Shown here in pieces: positions 1-6,529 of a DNA stretch of 14,210 nucleotides; position 1 is the stretch's first letter, and the number at the start of each line of letters is the position of its first letter. The position numbers and the translations under genes are program-made. Below the pieces are notes generated by a model. The model was given only the letters and a program-made list of their open reading frames with translations, did no database searches and was not told the origin of the DNA. This DNA comes from an uncultured Collinsella sp. (GTDB taxonomy: Bacteria > Actinomycetota > Coriobacteriia > Coriobacteriales > Coriobacteriaceae), in NCBI GenBank assembly GCA_902489855.1, contig CABUBS010000029.1, positions 1-14,210 of the forward strand, in the 5' to 3' direction.

Positions 1-1
1 C

Positions 2-523
2 ATCAAACACGGCTGCGACCATATCTTCTTTATCGGCTTTTTGGGCGCGGGCAAATCGACGCTTGCGCGCAACGTCGGCACTATGTTCAAGCGGCGTTTT
101 ATCGATACCGACCGCCTGGTCGTGCGCCGTTGCGGCAAGTCGGTAACCGAGATTTTTGAGACCGAGGGCGAGGATCGTTTTCGCGAGCTCGAGACCTCGG
201 CGCTCCGTTCGCTCCAAAGCGAGCGCAGCCTGTTGGTTTCGTGCGGGGGCGGTATCGTCGAGACGCCGGTGAATATTGAGCTGATGCACGAAATGGGTAC
301 GTGCGTGTACCTCGAGGGCGACTTCGAGGATTCGATTCGCCAGATTCGTCGGTCCGACACGCGCCCCGATTTCCGTTCGCCCGAGCATGCCGCGCGCCTG
401 TTTGAGCATCGTCGTCCGCTGTATCGCCAGGCCGCCGATATTACCCTTGATATTCGCAACAAGTCCTTCGAGGACGTTTCCTACCTTTGTGCCGAGATGC
501 TTTTGGAGCGTGGACTGCTATGA
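2..523 (+). CDS. aroK: Shikimate kinase, 5'-truncated by the window edge
   Basis: Cytoplasmic enzyme of the shikimate pathway that phosphorylates shikimate at the 3-hydroxyl using ATP. The frame is open through the left edge, with residues HIFFIGFLGAGKST just inside it, so the apparent TTG start at 41 lies inside the Walker A loop and the true start is upstream. Visible family motifs, in order: Walker A GFLGAGKS; FIDTD, whose aspartates bind magnesium and shikimate; GEDRFRELE, carrying the shikimate-binding arginine; the CGGG loop; RPDF in the lid; and RRPLY near the C-terminus. All key residues look intact. The last codons overlap the next gene by 4 nt (ATGA at 520-523), indicating translational coupling. 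An N-terminal fusion partner beyond the edge cannot be excluded. Confidence 0.93.
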   Translation: MKHGCDHIFFIGFLGAGKSTLARNVGTMFKRRFIDTDRLVVRRCGKSVTEIFETEGEDRFRELETSALRSLQSERSLLVSCGGGIVETPVNIELMHEMGTCVYLEGDFEDSIRQIRRSDTRPDFRSPEHAARLFEHRRPLYRQAADITLDIRNKSFEDVSYLCAEMLLERGLL

Positions 524-1629
524 TTCGCCGTCAACTGATCAATTTCCAAAACCGCAGTGTCGATGTCCGCGTCGGATTGGGCGCGTTCGATGAGCTGCCG
601 CGCATGTTTGCCTCGGCCGTGGGCAAGCCTAAGCGCGCGATGGTGGTTTGGAACGACGCCACATCCGAGCGTTTTGGTGAGGTCGTCGAGCATGCGCTGG
701 TCGACGCCGGTTTTGCCGTGTCGCTGCTCGTCCTCGAGGTTTCGCCTGCTGGTGCCACGCTGGCCGACGCCGATGCTATCTTTGGCGCCCTGTCTGCCAA
801 CCGCATCACCTGCGACGATCTGGTTGTCGCTGTTGGCGATGCCGCAACCTGTTCGGTTGTTGGCTGGTGCGCCAACCAGTGGTGTGGCCGAACCGAGTGC
901 GCGCTGCTGCCGACGACCTTCGACGCCATGCTCACGGTCGCGACGACCATGAAGCCGCTCGTCGCCTCGTTGGCCAATGCGCTTCCCGCTATCGCGTTCC
1001 GTCCCGAACCGGGCTTGGTTGTGTGTGATCTCGACCTTGTTCGCGAGGCGGAACCCGAGGACCTCAAGTTCGGCTATGCGGTACTTGTTGGCACCATGCT
1101 TTCGAGCAGCAAGTCCCGCTGGAATCAGTTTACTGAGACCGTCCCCGAGATTCTCGCGGGCGAGGAGGTCGCACTCGTCAATGCCGTTCAATGGTCTCAG
1201 ACTGCCCGCAAGGACGTGCTGACGGCCACGAACCCGAGCGCTCGCCATGCGCTCGATTTTGGCAAGACGGGGGAGCGCACCCTGCGCGCTTGCTTGGGCG
1301 ATGCCGCTTCGCAGGTCCCTGCCTACCAGCTGTTGTCCGAGGGCATGCGCTTTGAGGCGCGCCTAGCACACGATGCCTGCGACTTCGATATCGACTATGT
1401 GTTTGATCTCGATGACTGCCTGGAGGACTTTGGCATCGAGGAGCTTGCCTTCGACTTGGAGCCTGCCGCATATATCGAGGAGTTCCGCAGACAGCAGTTT
1501 GTCCGCTCGAACCGCAGCATGCTGCCGCTGCCCGCGGCGCTCGGCGCCATTCGCCTAACGAGCGTCGAGGACGAGGTTCTTGAGCGCCATGCTCACGCCT
1601 ACTTGGCTTCTCGTAAAGAACTTCTCTAA
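520..1629 (+). CDS. aroB: 3-dehydroquinate synthase (AroB) family protein with degenerate active site
   Basis: This 369-residue protein has the length and overall order of 3-dehydroquinate synthase: an N-terminal segment beginning MIRRQLINFQNRSVDVRVG, LPTT at 130-133, a lysine at 145 where SVGGK is expected, EDLKFG at 180-185 matching E-x-x-K-[YF]-G, LDFGKT at 245-250 matching LNFGHT, and an EARLA segment. The chemistry residues are mostly gone: the NAD-binding GGG is GDA (106-108), the metal/catalytic histidines of FGHTxGH are K249 and R253, and the HGEAV histidine is absent. The ATG at 520 was chosen because it overlaps the aroK stop and has GGAG 11 nt upstream; an in-frame start at 487 would lie deep in aroK. 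The frame is intact for its full length. Family membership is fairly certain from position and motif order; catalytic activity is doubtful. It may be a pseudoenzyme or a divergent sugar-phosphate cyclase homologue. Confidence 0.8.
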   Translation: MIRRQLINFQNRSVDVRVGLGAFDELPRMFASAVGKPKRAMVVWNDATSERFGEVVEHALVDAGFAVSLLVLEVSPAGATLADADAIFGALSANRITCDDLVVAVGDAATCSVVGWCANQWCGRTECALLPTTFDAMLTVATTMKPLVASLANALPAIAFRPEPGLVVCDLDLVREAEPEDLKFGYAVLVGTMLSSSKSRWNQFTETVPEILAGEEVALVNAVQWSQTARKDVLTATNPSARHALDFGKTGERTLRACLGDAASQVPAYQLLSEGMRFEARLAHDACDFDIDYVFDLDDCLEDFGIEELAFDLEPAAYIEEFRRQQFVRSNRSMLPLPAALGAIRLTSVEDEVLERHAHAYLASRKELL

Positions 1630-1635
1630 GATTTA

Positions 1636-1661
1636 TTGACTTCCATCGTCTTTCGTATCAT
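1636..1661 (+). promoter_or_regulatory. Weak candidate promoter upstream of pepP
   Basis: TTGACT (1636-1641) is followed 14 nt later by TATCAT (1656-1661). Both hexamers are reasonable, but the 14-nt spacer is shorter than the usual 16-18, so this is only a candidate. It sits just after the aroB stop and before the hairpin at 1667-1730. A second AT-rich hexamer, TATATT at 1733-1738, lacks a convincing -35. Confidence 0.2.
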
Positions 1662-1666
1662 GTTGA

Positions 1667-1730
1667 GGGGCGGGTTTTCAATCGGTTGCGGATCGCATGC
1701 GATTCCGTCGTTCGGTTGAGACCCGTCCCG
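1667..1730 (+). other. Structured hairpin between aroB and pepP
   Basis: An outer stem forms between GGGCGGGTTTTCAA (1668-1681) and TTGAGACCCGTCCC (1716-1729), with a bulge or two. An inner stem forms within 1689-1707, CGGATCGC against GCGATTCCG with one bulged T. The two TCGGTTG copies (1682-1688 and 1712-1718) flank the inner stem. There is no T-run after the outer stem, so it is a poor intrinsic terminator and more likely a pepP leader structure or a small RNA. It does not match any riboswitch class I recognise. Confidence 0.5.
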
Positions 1731-1761
1731 TCTATATTGAGACAACAAGAAAGGAATCTGC

Positions 1762-2892
1762 ATGTCTGAGTTTGCTGCCGGTCCTGCCGGTCGTATCGAG
1801 CGTGTCCGTGCCCTGATGGTCGAGCGTGGCTACGACGCCATCGTGGTGCGCGACGAGGCCAACCTTCGTTGGCTTACGGGCGTGAAGGGCGTCTTCGACT
1901 ACACCTTCGAGTTCCCGCACGCTGCGTTTATTACGGCCGACCAGTGCCTGTTCCACACCGACTCGCGCTACCTCAACAGCTTTGAGGAGAACACGCCAGC
2001 CGGCAGCCCCTGGGTCTACGACATGGATGAGGGCACCATCCCCGGTTGGGTCGCCGGCAAGATCGCGGCCAACAAATGCCGCGTCTGCGCTGTCGAGGAC
2101 GATATGCAGATTAATTTCTACCAGGGTATTCAGCGCGGCCTGGAGGACCGTTCCGTCGCCTGTATGCTGCCGCTGATGCACGACGATATCCGCAAGATGC
2201 GCGCCATCAAGGACGCCGAGGAGATTGAGCTCATGCGCCATGCGCAGTCGATCACCGATGCCGCCTTCCAGCACATGCTCGGCTTTATTAAGCCCGGTAT
2301 GACCGAGAAGCAGGTACGCAACGAGCTCGAGAACTTTATGTTCGCCAACGGTGCCGACAGCCTGGCCTTCGGTTCCATCGTCGCGAGCGGCCCCAACACC
2401 GCCAACCCGCATGCCGTGCCGAGCGACCGCGTGATCGAGAAGGGCGATTTCGTTCTTATGGATTACGGCGCGGGCTATTGCGATTACCGCTCCGACATGA
2501 CGCGCACTGTCGTGATGGGCGAGCCCACCCAGGAGCAGCTCGACCTGTACGCACTCGTGCGCCGTACGCACGAGGAGTGCGTCGCCGCCATCCATCCGGG
2601 CGTCGAGGGCAACGACATCTTCAAGCTCTCCAAGAAGATCATCGGCGATGCCGGCTATGGCGATTACTATAACCATGGCTTGGGTCACGGCGTGGGCATC
2701 GACATCCATGAGCTGCCCAACTTTAACCGCAGCAAGAATATCATCGAGGTCGGCTCGGTTATCACCATGGAGCCCGGCGTCTACCTGCCCGGCGTGGGCG
2801 GCGTGCGCCTGGAGGACTACGGCGTGGTCACCGAGAACGGCTATGAGCCCTTCACCAAGACCCCGCACGACCTGCACGTTATCGACTGCTAG
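1762..2892 (+). CDS. pepP: Xaa-Pro aminopeptidase, M24B family
   Basis: Predicted cytoplasmic dinuclear-metal peptidase that removes the N-terminal residue from peptides with proline second. The 376-residue protein has a creatinase-like N-terminal domain (about 10-140) and a pita-bread catalytic domain (about 150-376). The five metal ligands are visible: D234 in MDYGAG, D245 in YRSDMTRT, H309 in GLGHGVG, E337 in TMEPGVY and E351 in RLEDYG. H217 in PHAVPSDR and H316 are the usual accessory histidines. AAGGAA lies 8 nt before the ATG. It is preceded by a 132-nt gap with a hairpin and followed by a strong terminator, so it is probably its own unit. pepP next to efp is a common bacterial neighbourhood, fitting a role in proline-peptide turnover. 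No signal peptide is seen. Exact substrate preference (prolidase versus aminopeptidase P) cannot be read from sequence. Confidence 0.93.
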   Translation: MSEFAAGPAGRIERVRALMVERGYDAIVVRDEANLRWLTGVKGVFDYTFEFPHAAFITADQCLFHTDSRYLNSFEENTPAGSPWVYDMDEGTIPGWVAGKIAANKCRVCAVEDDMQINFYQGIQRGLEDRSVACMLPLMHDDIRKMRAIKDAEEIELMRHAQSITDAAFQHMLGFIKPGMTEKQVRNELENFMFANGADSLAFGSIVASGPNTANPHAVPSDRVIEKGDFVLMDYGAGYCDYRSDMTRTVVMGEPTQEQLDLYALVRRTHEECVAAIHPGVEGNDIFKLSKKIIGDAGYGDYYNHGLGHGVGIDIHELPNFNRSKNIIEVGSVITMEPGVYLPGVGGVRLEDYGVVTENGYEPFTKTPHDLHVIDC

Positions 2893-2915
2893 TTTACTTC
2901 AGTAGATAGTTTGGG

Positions 2916-2958
2916 GCGGGGCGTCCGGATTGATTCGGACGCCCCGCGTTCTCTTTTT
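2916..2958 (+). terminator. Intrinsic terminator of pepP
   Basis: A perfect 12-bp stem pairs GCGGGGCGTCCG (2916-2927) with CGGACGCCCCGC (2936-2947) around an 8-nt loop GATTGATT, followed by a T-rich tract ending in TTTTT (2954-2958). It lies 23 nt after the pepP stop. Confidence 0.93.
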
Positions 2959-2966
2959 ATGCGCTC

Positions 2967-2995
2967 GCCGCAGGCGCCGTCTGCAAGTGTATAAT
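2967..2995 (+). promoter_or_regulatory. Candidate promoter of the efp-recN operon
   Basis: A consensus TATAAT (2990-2995) sits directly after the pepP terminator and 57 nt upstream of the efp ATG. At the optimal 17-nt spacing the -35 region reads GCCGCA, which is poor, so the -10 carries the assignment. Transcription would start near 3002 and give a leader of about 50 nt. Confidence 0.55.
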
Positions 2996-3052
2996 TTCTG
3001 TCGTATGTAATTTGGACGCTTGTGCGTTCTGCCCATAACAAGAAAGGTCGCT

Positions 3053-3616
3053 ATGCCTACCATTTCCACCGCCGACTTCAAGAACGGCCTCGGTCTCCGC
3101 ATCAAGGACAAGGTCTACACCATCGTCGAGTTCCAGCATGTCAAGCCGGGCAAGGGCGGCGCGTTTGTGCGCTACAAGACCCGCGACATCAAGAGCGGCC
3201 GCGTCGTCGAGAACACCTGCAACGCCGGCACCAAGTTCGAGAGCGTCATGCTCACCACCCGTGAGTTCCAGTACCTCTACAACGATGGCACCGACTACAT
3301 CTTCATGGACAACGAGTCCTATGAGCAGGTTCCCGTTCCCGAGGACATGGTGGGCGAGAACTCCAAGTGGCTGCGCGAGAACGACATCTGCCAGCTGCTC
3401 TTCGCCGACGATGAGCTCATGGGCGTGACCCCGCCGATGTTCATCGAGACCACCATCGTCCAGACCGACCCGGGCTTTAAGGGCGACACCGTCCAGGGTT
3501 CCACCAAGCCGGCCACGATCGACACCGGCGCTGTCATCCAGGTCCCCATGTACCTCAACGAGGGCGAGGTCATCAAGGTTGACACCCGCGACGGCAAGTT
3601 CGTCTCCCGCGTCTAG
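3053..3616 (+). CDS. efp: Translation elongation factor P
   Basis: EF-P binds between the ribosomal P and E sites and relieves stalling at consecutive prolines. The 187-residue product has the usual three-domain length. The KOW-like N-terminal domain carries the tip loop KPGKGGAF with the functional lysine at K34; the C-terminal domain contains the family signature around YLNEGEVIKVDTRDGKFVSRV. The ATG at 3053 was chosen because AAAGG lies 5 nt upstream and it yields the canonical MPTISTADFKNG start; the in-frame extension to 3020 has no family support. The lysine-type loop resembles lysine- rather than arginine-type EF-P; whether K34 is modified cannot be told, and no modification gene is visible in this window. 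It is first in a seven-gene operon with asp23 24 nt downstream. Confidence 0.97.
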   Translation: MPTISTADFKNGLGLRIKDKVYTIVEFQHVKPGKGGAFVRYKTRDIKSGRVVENTCNAGTKFESVMLTTREFQYLYNDGTDYIFMDNESYEQVPVPEDMVGENSKWLRENDICQLLFADDELMGVTPPMFIETTIVQTDPGFKGDTVQGSTKPATIDTGAVIQVPMYLNEGEVIKVDTRDGKFVSRV

Positions 3617-3640
3617 CAACCAACTCTTCTAGGAGGACTC

Positions 3641-4003
3641 ATGCCCCAGGAAATCAAGATTGACGGCATCGGGATTTCGCCCGATGTTCTGACCGCCATC
3701 GTCTCGCGCGCCGTGTCCGATGTCGAGGGCATCGCCTCCGTTGGCGTCAAGGACCTTGCCACCAACCTTGTCTCCATGATGCTCTCGTCCAAGGCCCCGG
3801 CTTCTGAGCCGGCGGTCGAGGCCGAGGTCGTCGACGACAAGCTCGCACTCACCGTGCGCGTCGTGGTGTTCTTTGGCTATCCGTTCAAGAAACTCGCCGA
3901 GGCCGTTCGCGCTGCCGTGGTCGCCGCCATCGATGCCCAGGTTGGCGTTGAGGTCGAGCGCGTTGACGTTTGCATCGACGGCCTCGTTTTCCCCAAGGAG
4001 TAA
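3641..4003 (+). CDS. Asp23/Gls24 family envelope-stress protein (YqhY-like)
   Basis: This 120-residue protein has the Asp23/Gls24 (DUF322) pattern: an N-terminal strand IKIDGIGISPDVLTAIV, the central VEGIASVG motif, and the repeat-like segment LALTVRVVVFFGYPFKKLAEAVRAAVVAAIDAQVGVEVERVDVCIDGL. No membrane segment is present. Family members are small proteins tied to cell-envelope stress; the paralogue beside nusB in Bacillus (YqhY) has been linked to acetyl-CoA carboxylase control. The position here, between efp and nusB, mirrors that arrangement but without accBC, so the inference is positional. A perfect AGGAGG lies 4 nt before the ATG, predicting strong translation. The stop codon directly follows the AAGGAG that serves nusB. 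Confidence 0.85.
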   Translation: MPQEIKIDGIGISPDVLTAIVSRAVSDVEGIASVGVKDLATNLVSMMLSSKAPASEPAVEAEVVDDKLALTVRVVVFFGYPFKKLAEAVRAAVVAAIDAQVGVEVERVDVCIDGLVFPKE

Positions 4004-4006
4004 CCT

Positions 4007-4591
4007 TTGAGCCTTAAGGTTTATCGCGGGCGTACGCTTGCCCGCAGTCAGGCGCTGCAGCTGCTGTTCCAGGCCGAGGCCACGGACAGCCCGCTCGAGC
4101 GCGTCCTCGAGGGTGATTTCCTGATCTCGAAGGGTCCCCTCGATCCCTATGCTCTGGAGCTGTGCCGAGGTGCCTACGAGCATATCGACCGCATCGACTG
4201 TGCTCTGCGCTCCGTTGCCAAGAACTGGGATCTTATGCGCATGCCCGGCGCCGACCGCAACCTGCTGCGTATCGCCGTTTACGAGATGCGTTTCCTCACC
4301 GACGAGGAGGTCTCGGACGCCATCGTGATCAACGAGGCCGTTGAGCTTGCCAAGGCCTATGGCACCGACCAGTCCGCGTCGTTCGTCAACGGCGTGCTGG
4401 GTAAGATCGCTCGCAGCGAGGAGCTGCCGGGCGAGGACCTATACCAGGAGCTGCTGGCCGAGGATCGCGCTCGCGAGGAGGCACAGGCTGCCGAGGCTGC
4501 CGCAAAGGTTGCGGTTGCTCAGGCCGAGGCCGGCGTTCTCGACGAGGACGCTGAGGTCGCCGAGGCCGAGACCGGTACCGTCGAGGAGTAG
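4007..4591 (+). CDS. nusB: Transcription antitermination factor NusB with acidic C-terminal extension
   Basis: NusB pairs with ribosomal protein S10 on boxA RNA to keep RNA polymerase processive on rRNA operons. Residues 5-140 carry the all-helical NusB pattern: RTLARSQALQLLFQAE at the N-terminus, GADRNLLRIAVYEMRFL in the middle, and AIVINEAVELAKAYGTDQSASFVNGVLGKI, the family's most conserved stretch. The start is TTG at 4007: AAGGAG (3995-4000), inside the end of the asp23 gene, lies 6 nt upstream and no in-frame ATG serves better. After about residue 145 the protein continues with some 50 residues dominated by Glu, Ala and Asp, absent from typical 130-150-residue NusB proteins. This is probably a disordered acidic tail of unknown role. 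Confidence 0.93.
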   Translation: MSLKVYRGRTLARSQALQLLFQAEATDSPLERVLEGDFLISKGPLDPYALELCRGAYEHIDRIDCALRSVAKNWDLMRMPGADRNLLRIAVYEMRFLTDEEVSDAIVINEAVELAKAYGTDQSASFVNGVLGKIARSEELPGEDLYQELLAEDRAREEAQAAEAAAKVAVAQAEAGVLDEDAEVAEAETGTVEE

Positions 4592-4593
4592 CC

Positions 4594-4833
4594 ATGCCAG
4601 AGGGTTCCGTCCGCAACTTCGACGAGATCTCGGATCGCCTGGACCAGATCATAGCTACCGTTCGCTCTAAGGATACGTCCTTGGAGCGTTCGCTCGATCT
4701 GTTTGACGAGGCGATTGAGCTGGGCTCCCGTGCGGTCGACATGGTCGACAAGTTTGAGCTGACGCCGCGTGAGGCCGACAAGCTCGAACAGGAATACGAT
4801 GAGGATGCGGCAAACGAATCCCAGGATAGCTAG
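4594..4833 (+). CDS. xseB: Exodeoxyribonuclease VII small subunit
   Basis: XseB subunits bind the large subunit XseA to form exonuclease VII, which degrades single-stranded DNA. The 79-residue protein fits the family: NFDEISDRLDQIIATVRSKDTSLERSLDLFDEAIELGSRAVDMVDKFE is the characteristic two-helix hairpin, with the S-L-E-x-S-L-x-L-F/Y motif at its centre. The tail is acidic. GAGGAG at the end of nusB supplies the ribosome binding site, with the ATG 2 nt after the nusB stop. In many genomes xseA lies directly upstream; here nusB occupies that place and xseA is not in the window, so the partner must be encoded elsewhere if the enzyme works. Confidence 0.9.
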   Translation: MPEGSVRNFDEISDRLDQIIATVRSKDTSLERSLDLFDEAIELGSRAVDMVDKFELTPREADKLEQEYDEDAANESQDS

Positions 4834-4859
4834 GCCGCATCTCCGGATACGAATGGTTG

Positions 4860-5672
4860 ATGGCATTCATGAAACGCGTGCGTCTTGATGACGAACTGAT
4901 TTCACAGGGCATCTGCGCCGATCGCGCGGATGCCCTTCGCACTCTTATGGCCGGCTTGGTCTCGAGTGGCGGTGAGCGCTTGACTTCGCCGGGCCTTAAG
5001 GTGATCCCGGGGCTGCCGCTGCATGTGAAGGGGCGCATTCCCTATGTTGGCCGCGGCGGTCTTAAGCTCGAAGGCGCGCTTGATGCGTTTGGCATCAATC
5101 CGACGGGCCTTGCCTGTCTGGATGTGGGCTGCTCTACCGGCGGCTTTACCGATTGTCTGCTCAAGCGCGGAGCTGCGACCGTTGTCTCGGTGGACGTGGG
5201 TCGCGCCCAGTTCGATTGGTCGTTGCGCCAGGACGATCGCGTGACGCTGCATGAGCGCACAAACGTGACGCAGCTGCCTGAGCTTGGCTATGCCGGCACT
5301 ATCGACCTGGCTGTGTGTGATGTCTCGTTTACCAGCATCGCGAACATTATCGATGCGGTACTGGCGTGCCTGGCGCCTACGGGTGCATTCTGCACGCTCG
5401 TAAAGCCGCAGTTTGAGGCTCCGGCGGCGCTGGTGGGCGAGGGCGGCATTGTGACCGATTCCGCCGTGCGCCGCGATACACTCGTGGCGGCGGTTGAACT
5501 CTTTGCTGCCAAGGGCCTGTTCCCGGTCGATGTGTGCGTGTCGCCCATTCATGGTGCCAAGGGCAACGTTGAGTTTTTCCTGTACGGCACGAGATTTGAC
5601 CCCGGCGATCGCTCGCAAGACGAGCTGCAATCCCAGGTATCGGTTATGAGCGAGAAAGCTGCAACGCTATGA
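4860..5672 (+). CDS. tlyA: TlyA family rRNA (cytidine-2'-O)-methyltransferase
   Basis: TlyA proteins methylate 16S and 23S rRNA ribose 2'-hydroxyls using S-adenosylmethionine; older annotations call them haemolysins. The product (270 residues) begins with an S4-like RNA-binding domain (about 5-55, RLDDELISQGICADRADALR) and continues with an FtsJ-like methyltransferase: GRGGLKLEGAL with K69, the SAM-binding loop LDVGCSTGGF (87-96), CDVSFTS with D154, and LVKPQFE with K182 matching the catalytic K-D-K pattern. The start is uncertain: ATG 4860 and ATG 4869 are both in frame, neither has a clear Shine-Dalgarno sequence, and 4869 (MKRVRLDDEL) matches the usual N-terminus slightly better. The stop overlaps the nadK start by 4 nt. 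In mycobacteria loss of TlyA gives capreomycin resistance; that phenotype is not implied here. Confidence 0.92.
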   Translation: MAFMKRVRLDDELISQGICADRADALRTLMAGLVSSGGERLTSPGLKVIPGLPLHVKGRIPYVGRGGLKLEGALDAFGINPTGLACLDVGCSTGGFTDCLLKRGAATVVSVDVGRAQFDWSLRQDDRVTLHERTNVTQLPELGYAGTIDLAVCDVSFTSIANIIDAVLACLAPTGAFCTLVKPQFEAPAALVGEGGIVTDSAVRRDTLVAAVELFAAKGLFPVDVCVSPIHGAKGNVEFFLYGTRFDPGDRSQDELQSQVSVMSEKAATL

Positions 5673-6529
5673 AGGTCTTTCTGGTTCCCAATTACTACAA
5701 GCAAGAGGCGGTCGAGAGCGGCCTGATGCTCGAGCTTTGGCTGACGCGCCAGGGCTATGAGGTCGCATGGGCTGCCGACCAGCGATCGAAGATTCAAAGC
5801 ACGCCTGATATTGACGGCTCCGATCTGGTCATTACGCTCGGCGGCGACGGCACGTTGCTGCGCGCTGCCCGCATCCTCAACCATCGTGAGATTCCTATCC
5901 TCGGTCTTTCCTATGGTCACCTGGGTTTTTTAACTGCTGCGAGTCCCGAGGAGCGCGACATTCTGCAGGTCGTGAGCGACGCCCTGTCCGGCGAGCTGCA
6001 TGTGAGCCGTCGCGCTACCATCGCCGCGGATATCGTGTCCGTGCGCGAAGATGGTACGAAGGATGTTGTGCGCACCTTCGCCCTCAACGACATGGCGCTT
6101 ACGCGCGGCCCCCTGTCCGATATGGTCGAGTTTGACATCACGGTGTCCGGTCACCATATCGACCGCCTACGCGGTGACGGTGTCGTCGTTTCGACGGCGA
6201 CTGGTTCTACGGGTTACGCGCTCAGCGCCGGTGGCCCCATCGTGAGCCCTGACTATACGGGCATGGTCTGCGTACCCATTGCGCCGCACACCATTCAAGC
6301 TCGCGCTTTCTTGACTTCGCCGAGCGATGTCGTCGAAATCTTTATGTCTGATGACCGTCCGAGCGTTCCGGCGATCGCTATCGATGGACAGTTTATTACC
6401 TGCGACGGCACGGTCGAGAGCGTGGTCGTGCGCCGAGGCCCCGGCGATGTGCTGCTGCTCGACTACGGCCCCGAGAGTTTTTACAACTCGGTGAGCCGCG
6501 TATTCTACGGAGTCCGCCATGATCGATGA
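5669..6529 (+). CDS. nadK: NAD kinase
   Basis: Phosphorylates NAD to NADP, the cell's entry point to NADPH. The 286-residue protein is of standard length. GGDGTLLRAAR (58-68) contains the catalytic aspartate D60; GDGVVVSTATGSTGYALSAGGP (169-190) is the second family signature; VPIAPHTIQAR is the nucleotide-site strand. The adenine-site NE motif appears as N140-D141 (ALNDMAL), a conservative Glu to Asp change. The ATG at 5669 overlaps the tlyA stop (ATGA), and the 3' end overlaps recN by 11 nt, so tlyA-nadK-recN look translationally coupled. This trio is a widespread conserved cluster. Confidence 0.95.
   Translation: MKVFLVPNYYKQEAVESGLMLELWLTRQGYEVAWAADQRSKIQSTPDIDGSDLVITLGGDGTLLRAARILNHREIPILGLSYGHLGFLTAASPEERDILQVVSDALSGELHVSRRATIAADIVSVREDGTKDVVRTFALNDMALTRGPLSDMVEFDITVSGHHIDRLRGDGVVVSTATGSTGYALSAGGPIVSPDYTGMVCVPIAPHTIQARAFLTSPSDVVEIFMSDDRPSVPAIAIDGQFITCDGTVESVVVRRGPGDVLLLDYGPESFYNSVSRVFYGVRHDR

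Noticed and set aside
1667..1730. tRNA-like fold
   Set aside because: The region makes one long hairpin with an internal loop. There is no cloverleaf, anticodon arm or T-arm.
1732..2877. Minus-strand open frame opposite pepP (381 codons)
   Set aside because: The plus strand encodes all five M24 metal ligands. The antisense product has no family pattern.
3020..3052. Upstream in-frame start for efp
   Set aside because: The added residues (MCVLPITRKVA) are not seen in EF-P proteins, and the ATG at 3053 has AAAGG at good spacing.
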